Shown one piece after another: positions 20,105-30,424 of a DNA stretch of 64,000 bases. A program made the translations under genes and the position numbers. Position 1 is the first letter of the stretch; each line of letters opens with the position of its first letter. The stretch lies in NCBI GenBank assembly GCA_039105265.1, contig JAPFFF010000014.1, forward strand, positions 3,038,001-3,102,000, given 5' to 3'. Source of the stretch: Tritrichomonas musculus (Eukaryota; Parabasalia; Tritrichomonadida; Tritrichomonadidae). The notes under the pieces were generated by a model. The model was not told the DNA's origin and searched no databases. It saw only the letters and a list, made by a program, of their open reading frames with translations.

Positions 20105-20384
20105 TTTAAAAATTTGAAAAATAATCTTTTTAGTATTTGACCTTGATTTGACCAATTTTGTCAATAAAAAATACATAATTATTTTAATTATGATAAAAAA
20201 AATTGTTTTTTTTAAAAATTGGCAAATTGAAAAAAAATGTAAAGCACAAATATTATTATTAAAATTGTTATATTTATTTATTTATTATAAATATAATGAA
20301 CATAACTGTATTTTTTTGAAGATATTCACATATAAAATTTTTGCCAATACGTGAATATATCTGAGATTTTTGGAATAACGGTTA

Positions 20385-20969
20385 ATGAATACAATCCAAT
20401 CTCGAGTTGTTATAATTGGTGATTCCACTGTTGGAAAGACCTCAATTTTTAACAAACTCGCTTTTGATAGTTTTAATATAAATGAAAGAGCAACTGTTGG
20501 CTCAAATTATCATGTTTATGTTCAACAAATTCAAGATATCAAAGTTGATTTGCAAATTTGGGATACTGCTGGACAAGAACGCTTCAGATCATTAGGAGCA
20601 ATTTATTTCAGGGAAGCTGATGCTGCAATTGCTGTTTATGACATTACCAAAAGACTGACATTTGAGAATCTTGAAATGTGGATAAACGACTTTATTAATG
20701 TAGCTGGAGATATGAAAACAATAGTAATTGTAGCAAATAAATGCGATTTGGAAGAAGATTCAGAAGTTTCCTTTCAAGAAGCTGAATCTTGGGCACAAGC
20801 TAAAAATTATATGATACGACAAACATCAGCCAAAACAGGTGAAGGTATCAATGAATTGTTTTCTGATCTTGCCCATACGATTCTCCTAAATCAAATGTCA
20901 AAACCAATTACATATAATTCACCTCGAAAATCAATTGAAGAAAATAATCAAAATAATTCATGTTGTTAG
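20385..20969 (+). CDS. Rab-family small GTPase, 194 aa
   Basis: All GTPase motifs are intact: P-loop GDSTVGKTS (residues ~12-20), switch-I Thr in ERATVGSN, WDTAGQERFRSLGAIYFREAD with the Rab-type F-R-S-L signature, NKCD and TSAKTGE. The protein ends NNSCC, a double-cysteine geranylgeranylation site for membrane anchoring. It should act in vesicle traffic at endomembranes. Glu-Asp substitutions in switch II are absent, so it should hydrolyse GTP. Trichomonads carry greatly expanded Rab sets, and the subfamily was not assigned. The only TCAYW-type initiator seen (TCACAT) is about 57 nt upstream, longer than usual. The stop is TAG; a TAAA lies about 30 nt downstream. Confidence 0.9.
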   Translation: MNTIQSRVVIIGDSTVGKTSIFNKLAFDSFNINERATVGSNYHVYVQQIQDIKVDLQIWDTAGQERFRSLGAIYFREADAAIAVYDITKRLTFENLEMWINDFINVAGDMKTIVIVANKCDLEEDSEVSFQEAESWAQAKNYMIRQTSAKTGEGINELFSDLAHTILLNQMSKPITYNSPRKSIEENNQNNSCC

Positions 20970-21096
20970 GAAAAAAATTGTGTTTTGTTTTTTAGATTGT
21001 TTAAATAATTTATATAGTAGTTCTATTCAATTAATCTTATTTTTTTTAAAATCTAATGCTAGTTAAAAAAAAAAATGTGCTGACTCTAAATTGATA

Positions 21097-22806
21097 CTAT
21101 TTTTTCTTATTTGCTGCCATTTTAAAGTAACGCTCTGCTTCTTCTTTATTAATCTCAATACCATCTCCTTGCTCCAACATTAAAGCATAACTTTTCATAG
21201 CATTTACATTTCCTTTATCTGCTGCCATTTTATAATAATGAATTGCTTCTTTCTTATTTACAGCAACGCCATCACCATTTTTTAACATTCTTGCATAATT
21301 ATTCATTGCAGCAACATTTCCTCGTTCAATTGCTTTTTTATAATAAATAATTGCTTCATCTTTATTAACAGCAACGCCATCACCTTGTTCTAACATAACT
21401 GCATAACTATTCATTGCAGATGCATTACCATTTTCTATCGCCATCTTGTAATAGCGTATTGCTTCTTCTTTATTTGTAGCAATACCTTCACCTCGTTCTA
21501 ACATAAGTGCGTAATTGTTCATTGAAGCTACATTGCCCATATCAGCTGCCATCTTGAAATATCGAGCAGCTTCTTTTTTATCGATAGCGACACCGTCACC
21601 ATACTTTAACATGTATGCATAATTATTCATCGCTGATGTATTCCCTTTTTCAATTGATTTTTTGTAATATTTAATAGCTTCTTCTTTGTCAACAGCAACT
21701 CCATCTCCATGATGAAGAAGAAGAGCGTAATTATTCATTGCTTTGTCATTCCCTTTGTCAATTGCCATCTTGTAATAACGAATTGCTTCCTTTTTATCAA
21801 TATCAACACCCAAGCCTTTATCAAGCATTAGTGCGTAAGCATTCATCGCTTTGTCATCTCCATTGTCAGCTTCTTCTTGGAGGCTTTGACTACTTCTTTT
21901 CGTTTTACCTGATTTATCATCATTATCAAAGATGCTGAGATACGCTTCAACTTCTTCGTCATTAACACCTAAAACTTTCTTATATTTATCTTTTTGGATT
22001 TCTTCAACAATTTCCTTAAATGATGGGCGTTCGTCTGGATTTTCAGACCAGCATTTTGTCAAAAACTCTTGTATATCTTTATCTGCAACAAATGATAAAT
22101 CTGGCCTTTTTCCATTTTTGATATCAGTTTGTAGTTTGAAAGTACTTTTATACCCAGGAAATGGATTTTTACCAGTTAATACTTCATAAGTAATAATTGA
22201 ATACGAATATATGTCGGCTTTGTATTTATATGGTTGATCAGAAAAGACTTCAGGAGCCATATATGCTGGTGATCCTTTGTATGTTTCCATTAAGATAGCA
22301 GAAACTGTTAGTTCAGAAATTTTAGATTCACCAAAATCGCATATATGAGGATAATAATTTGAGTCGAGCAATACGTTAGCTGGCTTTAAATCACGATGAA
22401 TAATTCCATGAGAATGTAAACACTCCATTCCTATTGCAATTCCAAGTAAAATAATATATCTTTTTGATGATGGAAAATTAGGATACTTTATAAGTAATTT
22501 ATCAACTGAACTATTTGGCATATATTCCGTAATAATCGTTGGAAAATGTTCTTTTCGGAAATTTAAAAAATTAAATCCTATTAGCGATAAAACAGCAGGA
22601 TTTTTGACTCTTGAAAAAGCTGTAACTTCTTTTAAAAATGATTTTTGATCTTGTACCTTTAAGCACTCAACTTTGGTAACTTTGGCAGCGTATAATTCAT
22701 CAGTTCCTATCTTCTTTATCAAGTAAACCACACCATAGCTTCCCACTCCTATTTTTTCTTGAATTTGGTATTTGTCTAAATCCTCAATATAGTTTTGAAT
22801 CATCAT
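21097..22806 (-). CDS. Protein kinase with seven C-terminal Sel1 repeats, 569 aa
   Basis: The start is the first of two adjacent ATGs (22806); the open frame extends upstream only through transposon sequence to a GTG. Residues ~10-270 form a complete Ser/Thr (TKL-like) kinase: Gly loop GVGSYGVVY, Lys in YAAKV, HRDLKPANVLLD, DFGES, AYMAPEVF, and a C-lobe Arg in NPDERPSF. Residues ~315-566 hold seven 36-residue Sel1 repeats (A-M-N-N-Y-A-x-M-L...GDGVA.NK.EAI.YYK.A), a scaffold for protein partners. Kinase plus Sel1 is a large trichomonad and Entamoeba-type signalling family. The catalytic residues are all present. An inverted-repeat transposon ends 14 bp before the ATG, so the native promoter has been displaced. 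Confidence 0.88.
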   Translation of the reverse strand: MMIQNYIEDLDKYQIQEKIGVGSYGVVYLIKKIGTDELYAAKVTKVECLKVQDQKSFLKEVTAFSRVKNPAVLSLIGFNFLNFRKEHFPTIITEYMPNSSVDKLLIKYPNFPSSKRYIILLGIAIGMECLHSHGIIHRDLKPANVLLDSNYYPHICDFGESKISELTVSAILMETYKGSPAYMAPEVFSDQPYKYKADIYSYSIITYEVLTGKNPFPGYKSTFKLQTDIKNGKRPDLSFVADKDIQEFLTKCWSENPDERPSFKEIVEEIQKDKYKKVLGVNDEEVEAYLSIFDNDDKSGKTKRSSQSLQEEADNGDDKAMNAYALMLDKGLGVDIDKKEAIRYYKMAIDKGNDKAMNNYALLLHHGDGVAVDKEEAIKYYKKSIEKGNTSAMNNYAYMLKYGDGVAIDKKEAARYFKMAADMGNVASMNNYALMLERGEGIATNKEEAIRYYKMAIENGNASAMNSYAVMLEQGDGVAVNKDEAIIYYKKAIERGNVAAMNNYARMLKNGDGVAVNKKEAIHYYKMAADKGNVNAMKSYALMLEQGDGIEINKEEAERYFKMAANKKK

Positions 22807-22820
22807 ATCTTTAAAATTAT

Positions 22821-24804
22821 TAGACCTATCCACAAATCAAAAATCGTTTGTTGAACGTTTATTGAAAATTTGCGGACAACAAACTTTTTGTGAATATCTT
22901 AAAATTCTCAAATAAAAAAATATTTGTAAAAAAGCTAATGTTTGCATCTATAAAACTTTTTCGAGGACAATATTTTTTAAAAAATAATATTAACTTCAAA
23001 TTATATGAGCAAACAATTAAAAATAGATGCAAATAGCTTATTATAGGTAGGGAAAATGGTCGGGTGGTCAATTGAAAAAAGTCGGGTATTGAGCGAAAAA
23101 AGTAGAGTATGAATGGAAAAAAATAATTCTTTTTCAGAAAAAAGTAAAGTAATCTTCAGAAATATTTTTTACTTCTTCAGAAATATTTTCTTCTTCTTTA
23201 GAAAAAGGTCGTTCTTTTTTAGAAATATTTTTTTCTTCTTCGGAAAAAGGTCGTTCTTTTTTAGAAATATTTTTTTCTTTTTTAGAAAATGACGAATTCA
23301 TTTTTAGAAAAAGGTCCTTCTTTTTTAGAAGTATTTTTTACTTTATTAGAAAAACGTCGAACCATGAATAGAAATAAAATTTGGGCTTTTTTAAAAAATA
23401 CCAGTTTCTCAACTATAAAACTAAATATTATATTTTAATCGATCACCTGATCAGAAAAATTACTTTAAATATCATAATTATTTAATAACAAATAAAAAAA
23501 TTTTTAAAAAATTTTTAAATTTGAATGAAAAAAATAATTGATAAACATATTTTTCCTTGAATATAAAGGTATTTTTTTCTATAATTTTTTAATGCACATA
23601 ATATGCATAATACATAAATTATTAAAATACATTATTATTACACTTTATTTTATAATATTTAAATCTTTTTATTTTCCTATTTTAATTTTGTGAAAACTCA
23701 TTGAATTTTTACTTTTGATTTTTAGACTTTTTGTCCGTCCTCCCTTAAATAATAATGATATTTAAAGTAATTTTTCTGATCAGGTGATCGATTAAAATAT
23801 AATATTTAGTTTTATAGTTGAGAAACTGGTATTTTTTAAAAAAGCCCAAATTTTATTTCTATTCATGGTTCGACGTTTTTCTAATAAAGTAAAAAATACT
23901 TCTAAAAAAGAAGGACCTTTTTCTAAAAATGAATTCGTCATTTTCTAAAAAAGAAAAAAATATTTCTAAAAAAGAACGACCTTTTTCCGAAGAAGAAAAA
24001 AATATTTCTAAAAAAGAACGACCTTTTTCTAAAGAAGAAGAAAATATTTCTGAAGAAGTAAAAAATATTTCTGAAGATTACTTTACTTTTTTCTGAAAAA
24101 GAATTATTTTTTTCCATTCATACTCTACTTTTTTCGCTCAATACCCGACTTTTTTCAATTGACCACCCGACAATTTTCCCTACCTATATCAAATATAAGT
24201 ATTAATAAGAACAAATTCGACTATATCAATAATATACTTTATAATTCAATGTTTGATAAGAATTTTCTATTTTTTTATGTTTTTATAGATGAATTATGTA
24301 AAAATAATTATGATCATTTCGAATTTAGAAACTAAAATTTTATTTAACCAATATTTTCATCAACCATTTTAAATAATACAATCTAAATCATATGAATTTT
24401 GCATATACAACTGATTTAAATTGTAAAAATCAAATTTTTTTCATTATTATCCTTTTTCAAAATATTTACTCTGTTCTTTTATGTACATTCAATTATTAAT
24501 TTTGATCTTTATTTAAAAACAGCCAAATCATTAATTAATTTTTTTCTTTAAAAAACAAAACATATATTTTTTAAGATATTGGAACAAAAAAAATTAAAAC
24601 ATAAAGCAAATAAACGTTTTGTTTTTGAACAAAACGTTTACCAAAAAACTTAAAAAATTACGGACAATACCGCTTATTTGCAAAGAATGGGATATTTAGA
24701 AATAATTAAATATTTGAGTACATAAAAATGTTCACAAAAAGTTTATTGTCCGCAAATTTTTAGTAAACGTTCAACAAACGATTTTTGATTTGTGGATAGG
24801 TCTA
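22821..24804. mobile_element. Inverted-repeat element, 1.98 kb, carrying a nested fold-back
   Basis: Ends are ~75-bp inverted repeats beginning TAGACCTATCCACAAATCAA at 22821 and closing with the complement at 24804; pairing continues through TTTGCGGACAA and the word ACTTTTTGTGAA. Read as GACCTATCC..GGATAGGTC, it is bounded by TA on both sides, suggesting a TA target as in Tc1/mariner elements; no longer duplication was resolved. It holds a smaller fold-back (23042-24188) and a 30-bp hairpin at 24611-24640 (TAAACGTTTTGTT arms). No transposase frame. Its left end lies 14 bp before the kinase ATG and is probably part of the kinase leader. Confidence 0.8.
23042..24188. mobile_element. Nested fold-back element, 1.15 kb, arms of 21-bp repeats
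   Basis: The arms (~23042-23478 and ~23752-24188) are almost perfect complements over about 435 bp, with only a few mismatches visible, implying recent insertion or gene conversion. The ends are TATAGGTAGGG / CCCTACCTATA, bounded by TA. The middle of each arm (~23130-23360 on the left) is made of alternating 21-bp units such as TTCTTCTTTAGAAAAAGGTC and TTCTTTTTTAGAAATATTTT. The centre is AT-rich without a gene. It lies wholly inside the 22821-24804 element. Confidence 0.85.
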
Positions 24805-25018
24805 TTAAAATCAAAATTTTTATTCAATTTTTTAATTGATTTCAAATTTGAATTCAATCTTTTTGAATTTGATCATACAATTTGATGAAATATCCACTCA
24901 TGAGTGATAAAAAAAAAAACATTTCGAATATTTAAAAAATAATATTTAAACAATTTTAAACACTTATAACAAAATAGAAACAATTGCATTAAAATTTATA
25001 TCCAAGATTTCATTTCCA

Positions 25019-25906
25019 TTAAAATGAAATGTTTTGAAAAAAGTCAAAGTCAGTTGCTTCATTAAAAATATTATCAAGAGCGTTAAATGAATCTTCATTA
25101 AGCGAATTTGTGTTAAAAAGCTCATCAATTTGTTTATCATTTTCGATCTGCTGTTTTTGGAGTTGTTGTTGCTGTCTGAGTCGAATAACTCTATGCTGAA
25201 GTTCGCGGCGAATTAGAGGTTGATGATTCATAAAAACTAGTTGCTGATGAAAGAATTGATTACGTTTTTGATGTAATTCAGAAAAGAACATTCTTTGCTG
25301 GTTGATATTTGGATAGACCTTTTTTGCAGATTTGCTTATTGCTAAATTTGGAACTTGTTCTGAAGTATCTAATGCATTATTTAATGAATGATCGGAATTA
25401 GACGATTTTGATTGTAGATTTGAAATATTGCCACTTAAAAAATTTCTTGACTGGCATGCTTCTTCTTTATCACTATTGCTATTTTTGGTTAAATTATTTT
25501 TTTGAGAAAACTCATTAAACCTAGACTTTAAGTGCGTGTTCCATCTGTTTTTTATATTATTGTTTGTTCGCTTTCCTCCAAAATAATCAGCGATTAATGA
25601 CCAACTCGAACCAAACTCCTTGTAAAGGCTGATGATCAATTCATCTTCTTCCTTTGTCCAAGGTTCTTTTGAAAGATTTGGGGATAAATAATTTTGAAAA
25701 CGTTCTCTGCATTGACGACCACTTTTACTTGGGATATTCTTTGCAATTTCATTCCAGTTTGGATACTGGTTATCACCAACTAATTTTATGATGAGCAAGT
25801 CTTCCTCATTTGTAAATTTTTGTCTGATTTGTTTATGCTTTTGAAGTTCTTGTGGTAGCATATATTCTATTTCATTTAGAATATCTTTAGCACAGTTTCG
25901 AGGCAT
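25019..25906 (-). CDS. Two-repeat Myb DNA-binding protein, 295 aa
   Basis: The start is the ATG at 25906; upstream codons lack an ATG. Two Myb/SANT repeats are clear: KFTNEEDLLIIKLVGDNQYPNWNEIAKNIPSKSGRQCRERFQNYL (~40-85) and PWTKEEDELIISLYKEFGSSWSLIADYFGGKRTNNNIKNRWNTHL (~92-138), with the regularly spaced aromatic residues (first W of repeat 1 replaced by F) and the recognition helices RQCRERF and NNIKNRW. The remainder is Ser/Asn-rich, with a Gln-rich stretch (RLRQQQQLQKQQ) near 250 and an acidic aromatic end, typical of a transcription factor. Trichomonad Myb proteins regulate genes through MRE elements and one family binds the Inr; the target here is unknown. TAAA lies ~20 nt after the stop. 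Confidence 0.87.
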   Translation of the reverse strand: MPRNCAKDILNEIEYMLPQELQKHKQIRQKFTNEEDLLIIKLVGDNQYPNWNEIAKNIPSKSGRQCRERFQNYLSPNLSKEPWTKEEDELIISLYKEFGSSWSLIADYFGGKRTNNNIKNRWNTHLKSRFNEFSQKNNLTKNSNSDKEEACQSRNFLSGNISNLQSKSSNSDHSLNNALDTSEQVPNLAISKSAKKVYPNINQQRMFFSELHQKRNQFFHQQLVFMNHQPLIRRELQHRVIRLRQQQQLQKQQIENDKQIDELFNTNSLNEDSFNALDNIFNEATDFDFFQNISF

Positions 25907-26360
25907 TTTTGTTGAATAATTGTTAAAAAAATAATTATTCAAAAATTCAAAACCAGTTGATAAAATTGAGATAAATTCTATCCATATAAATATCTATGAA
26001 TATCCTAGTTTGAATAAATAATTTTCAAACAAAAACTATGTATTTATTGAGAGCAAAATAATATTCAAAATAGAATAATTAAAATATTAATTAAAATATT
26101 GATTAAAATATTAAATAAATAATAACCAATTTAATGATAATTTGAGTAATCAAAATATGTCCATTGAAAATTTAATACTCTTTATGTTTTATAAATGATA
26201 GCAAAGGCAATTGGATTTAACTAATTATTCTACTTTTTTGAATATCAAAATTTGAAATAATGATCGAAAATTTTTTTGAATTCAAATTGAATGTTTTTCT
26301 CAATTTCATGTTAGAATTTTGATAAGTACGTAAATTTCGAACAACTTTTTGATACTTTCC
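25907..26360. other. AT-rich spacer between divergent Myb and DeSI genes
   Basis: Repeated TTAAAATATTAA-like words near 26080-26120; no gene, RNA or inverted repeat recognised. Confidence 0.5.
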
Positions 26361-26366
26361 TCATAT
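26361..26366 (+). promoter_or_regulatory. Initiator of the DeSI-like gene
   Basis: TCATAT followed by a second TCATTA directly before the ATG; the first gives a leader of about 11 nt, matching the parabasalid Inr. Confidence 0.5.
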
Positions 26367-26373
26367 ATCATTA

Positions 26374-27051
26374 ATGACAGAAAGAATCAAAATTTATTTA
26401 AACGTTTTTCATTTAGCCCCTTTAATCAACAAAGTTTTCAGATGTTTTAATGTTGGAGCTTACCATTCTCAGCTTTCAATAAATGATGAAGATGAAGTAT
26501 ATTATGGATTTTCAAACCTATCCGGCACAGGGATTCGTCACTCAGAAGTTATTGGAGACCCACCACCAGAGCTCGCTGGAGTACAACTATATAAAAAGTT
26601 CGATCTAGGCTATTCACATTATAACTTAACAGAATGTAAGATAATTATATCAGAGATGGAAAACAACCCAGATTGGTTAGCAGAGCACTATCATATTTTC
26701 TACCACAATTGTAATTCATTCACTTTATCACTTTGTCGGAGAATTTTGGATATCAGTGAAGTTGAAAAAGTTTATCCGAAATGGATAACCAACGGCGAAA
26801 AAAAAGTGGGGCGTTTTATTTTTGAAACTTCAATTGCGTATACGATGCGATTGTTCGTAAATAAAAAAATATTTGTTTTTGGTTCAAGCGTTGGTGACGA
26901 TAATTATGTACGAGAAATGAGAAAAGAAAATCCTGATGCTGAATTACCAACTGATGATACGAATGATTCGATTCAGAAAGAAATTAGATATGATTTTGAT
27001 TCGGACGGGTTTGAGCCATATTCTGTTCGTCCACTAGCTGAAGCTTGGTGA
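26374..27051 (+). CDS. PPPDE (DeSI-type) cysteine peptidase-like protein, 225 aa
   Basis: The N-terminal ~150 residues match the PPPDE/DeSI fold: catalytic His in NVGAYHSQL (~residue 29) and catalytic Cys in YHIFYHNCNSFTLSLC (~residue 113), with the usual YGFSN and DLGYSHYNLTECKIIISEM strands between. DeSI enzymes remove SUMO or ubiquitin, or act as thioesterases. The C-terminal ~70 residues (from ITNGEKK) are acidic and unassigned, ending EPYSVRPLAEAW. Both dyad residues are present, so it is probably active. It starts at the first ATG with the initiator immediately upstream, and the stop is TGA. Substrate not predictable. Confidence 0.82.
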   Translation: MTERIKIYLNVFHLAPLINKVFRCFNVGAYHSQLSINDEDEVYYGFSNLSGTGIRHSEVIGDPPPELAGVQLYKKFDLGYSHYNLTECKIIISEMENNPDWLAEHYHIFYHNCNSFTLSLCRRILDISEVEKVYPKWITNGEKKVGRFIFETSIAYTMRLFVNKKIFVFGSSVGDDNYVREMRKENPDAELPTDDTNDSIQKEIRYDFDSDGFEPYSVRPLAEAW

Positions 27052-27385
27052 ATCAAAATTTATTGTTTATAATTTGTTTATAATTAAAAAATCTTTTTAA
27101 GATATTAGATAATTATTTTACAATTTCAAGACCTACGGACATGAAGCAATTTCTGTTAAAGCATATAGATTAATCTTTATGCGCATACTAAAATTTCAAA
27201 TTTTTGTTGAGATAATTGCGTTAGATTTTGAGAAAAAGTTATTTTTTTGACCATCATTATGATTAAAAAGGTGAATTTTGATCGTTTCCCTCCTTAATTC
27301 TCGTCAATCATTCAATTTCTTTACATGCATTTTATTATACATTTAGGTCTAGAATATAAGGTGATGACGGTCATTTTATTTTCTC

Positions 27386-27540
27386 CGTATAGGTCCTCAA
27401 CGGCGAGGCCTCCTATCTGCCGCCTTTAGCAGGTTTATCTCTCCAGGGCCTCTCTTCCGACACTCACTCACACGAACAAGCCCTCTCTCTTCAACAGGCC
27501 ATAACCAGCTCCTCACCTCCTCTGCACCTCTGGCGATTAC
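27386..27540. other. GC-rich, pyrimidine-biased block of unknown origin
   Basis: About 155 bp with clearly more G+C than A+T (runs such as GGCGAGGCCTCC, CTCCAGGGCCTCTC, CTCCTCACCTCCTCTGC), bordered sharply by ordinary AT-rich DNA. No frame, tRNA box or clear hairpin set was recognised. It could be a foreign insert, an old repeat fragment or a structured RNA. Confidence 0.4.
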
Positions 27541-27649
27541 TCAGTAAAAATCCCTTAGAAAAAGTTATAAATTTATAGTTTTCTCAAAGTATTCTATTCA
27601 ATCAACAGCATAGTATTCAAATAGAAAATAAATCCATTTGATATAAACA

Positions 27650-28462
27650 ATATTTTGTCTGAAAGATGATCAAGAATTTGATTGAAGCCTTTTGCCATGC
27701 AGTAGTAACGTTATGAGGTGATTTAAATGTGCTAAAATCTTCTATTATTGCTAGTATTGTATTTGATTGCAAAGAATCATGTTGATTAAAAATGAACTTA
27801 ACAGTTTTGTTTTTTTGAATATTAAATCTAAAAAGATCTAACGGTTGAACTTGAACGCTTGAATTCGGAGGAGTAAAAAGTATCTAAATATAGAAAATAT
27901 CGAATATATATATTCTCCAAAGTTTCAAAAGACTTTTCATGACCAGCAAATCCATCCATTATTATTACACACTTGCCATGATATTGATACTTTTCTTTTT
28001 TTCTTTTTAGATATGGTATAAATTTGTTTGGAAACCAATGAGTAAAGAGTTCATGAGTACTAAAATCTTTTATTTGACTAGCAAAAAGAAAGGATTACAT
28101 GTAACCTCATTTCTGTCAGTATCAATGGCGTTGACGGTTATTATTGTATATCCTGTTATTCTTTCTTTGATCATCTTTTTAATAATATTTCTAGATGGAC
28201 ATATGTTAAATTTTAATGATAGGCAAATTGAAATGTCTCCAATGGAAAGATAATCATCTATGTTTAGCAATTGATTTTTAACATCTTCTACTTTATTATC
28301 ACTAATTAAATAAGGCCTGTGAGGTGCCAGCCTCAATTTTCCATATTTCTGATACTCTTTAATAATAGAAACGTGATCTCTTGGGGGAGAAAACATTTTG
28401 CAAATGACATCATAAGGAACAATATACCTTCTGAAATAGTTGAATGCAAAAGAACTTAGCAA
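27650..28462 (-). pseudogene. Third pogo-like transposase remnant
   Basis: Minus strand: an N-terminal helix-turn-helix-like region (SPPRDHVSIIKEYQKYGKLRLAPHRPYLI.. and NICPSRNIIKKMIKERITGYT), then TDRNEVTCNPFFLL, HWFPNKFIPYLK, the second catalytic motif GKCVIIMDGFAGHE (~28000-27940) and, in another frame, TPPNSSVQVQPLDLFRF with the third Asp (~27880-27830). The motif set and spacing are those of DDE_1 pogo/Jerky-type elements, but the sequence differs from both copies at 14-18 kb. At least one frame change; the first catalytic Asp was not pinned down. An insertion of unknown bounds. Confidence 0.65.
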
Positions 28463-29249
28463 TCTTTATATCTGAAAGAGCATCTTCATTTGCATTTCTT
28501 TGCTGTTCATTTAATTGAATACCAGTAAGACAAAGGTTGAGGAGGTAATAATGTAATGAAAATGAGTTAGGTCACATTAAACTGCAAAACTTACGTTGGG
28601 TTTTTTAATGAACGTTATAATAAGATGACCTGAATTTGAGCTTGTTAGTGCACTATTATAATAATATGAATAAAATGCTTATCTTTGTTTGCTTGCACTT
28701 AGTTTGCGTAATTTGCTTTTGGTTCTTTTCATATAAATTAAAAAAAAAATGATGTTGAAAATCTCTTATCTTATGCTTTTAAAACTTTGAACAACTTTGT
28801 TTGATTTTCCTCTAAATTTTGTTAAAAAAACAATAGCATTTGAGTGATTTTTTAATATTATTTATCGGCTATGTAAATGTATTTTTAAACCTTAAATTCT
28901 GATTTGAAATTTTATTTTTTGACACATGAAAAACGAATTTTCCATCCACCTTTATTTTAAGAAAAAGTAGCAAATTGAGAGGGTGGTATTTTATACTTAC
29001 ATTATTGAAATGAATTTCTTATTTTCTGGCACCTTAAAGATGGCCACGGAGATTAAAATTTAGATCCTCTGAATTTTTGAAAAAATTGAGAGCATGCCAT
29101 TCTATTCCACTTAATGACACTACTATATATATAAATACATTTTTACACACCAGGTCATCTCTTCATTTTTTAATTTTCGGTCCCAAGAAAAAGCAACAAC
29201 AAAGCTTGAAGGAATTTTGGTAAAACCTTACGATTCTTTATCCAAAATT
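28463..29249. other. Gene-free AT-rich stretch
   Basis: The first ~100 bp may continue the transposase N-terminus (GIQLNEQQRNANEDALSDIKIAKF read on the minus strand). The rest has no convincing gene, repeat or RNA. Confidence 0.45.
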
Positions 29250-29545
29250 CAATCCAATTTTTATGTGTAGCTGATTCATTTGACAAATACAAAAAAATAA
29301 TATTCAAACGTGAATCAAAAAAAAGAAGACTCAAAGAAGAAAGACACTTTTTGGCTGGAAAAGTTGAAGAAAATTCAAATAAGGATGAAATCTGGGAAAA
29401 GATCGTTGAAAATTATTTTCGTGAAGAAGAAATTGGACATTTATTAGATGATTTGTTAAAAAGCTCATGCAAAAGACAAAATCCGACTCCAAGAAAAATC
29501 ACATCTTTTGAATCAATCTCTCCTAGAATCACAAGATTACTTTGA
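29250..29545 (+). pseudogene. Decayed charged reading frame of unknown origin
   Basis: Codons spelling ADSFDKYKKIIFKRESKKRRLKEERHFLAGKVEEN..IWEKIVENYFREEEIGHLLDDLLKSS end at a TGA at 29545. Composition and amphipathic helices look protein-like rather than random AT sequence, but there is no ATG or initiator at the natural beginning and no domain recognised. It lies among transposon remnants, so it may be a fragment of an element. Confidence 0.35.
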
Positions 29546-30424
29546 AAATCCATTCAATTTGGATTAAGTTGAATACTCAGATATCTCATCTTCTGAAGAA
29601 TTAGTCATTCAATAAACTCCTAAAAAATTTTATTTACTGTAATTTATGTTTATTTTATTAAAAAATGGCTGGAAATCAAGGTTTTGAGCAAAAATGCAGA
29701 AAAAATAGATCAAGCCCAACAAACAGAAGCCGATTATCGATATGGTGACTAAATTTTTGCTTTTTACAAAAATGATCAATCCGGCAGAAGAATCGGGGTC
29801 TATTAAAATCGGCACGAAAAAAGTTAGTATACCAAAAACTTTTTGAAAGGGTATGACCAAATAAATATATCCACTTTTTGAGATAGATATCTGATCGTTC
29901 ATATGAACTTTTTGAGATAAAAATAAAAACGGTTTAATAGGTGAATTATTTATCGTTTTAATTTTATTTTAAAAAAGCGCCAAAATTTAATTTCCCACGA
30001 GATCGTTTGAATGCTCCTTGATTGATTCGTACACAATCAATCAAATAAACTATCTTTTCGCAATTAAAACTCTTTTTATCATTTACATTTTAAATAATAA
30101 AAATTAATTTTTTTCTTCTTTTAAAAATAAACAAAAATAAAAGCTTTTATTTTAATAATGACCTATTAATTCAAATTTTTGAATCGCCTTTTTTTTTTTT
30201 AATTAAAAAATGTTTAATCAAGAGGGGCAAATTAAGTTACATTTAGGGTGTTCTTCTAATGTAACTTCACAAATTACGCTTCGAGGGCGAGACCATCCCA
30301 TTTAATTAACATATCCACCCTACGATAATAATCAGCCTTTAATTGATAACTTTACACTGATTTAATTTCTAAGTAAATTCGATGACAACAAATATACCTT
30401 TACTCAAACACGCACAATAAAAAA
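29546..30424. other. Gene-free AT-rich stretch
   Basis: Carries words resembling host protein tails and two copies of ACTTTTTGAGATA (near 29875 and 29910); no gene, RNA or clear element ends were found. Confidence 0.45.

Noticed and set aside
22807-22833. Upstream extension of the kinase to a GTG
   Set aside because: Includes transposon terminal repeat and a non-ATG start; the kinase fold begins after the ATG pair at 22806.
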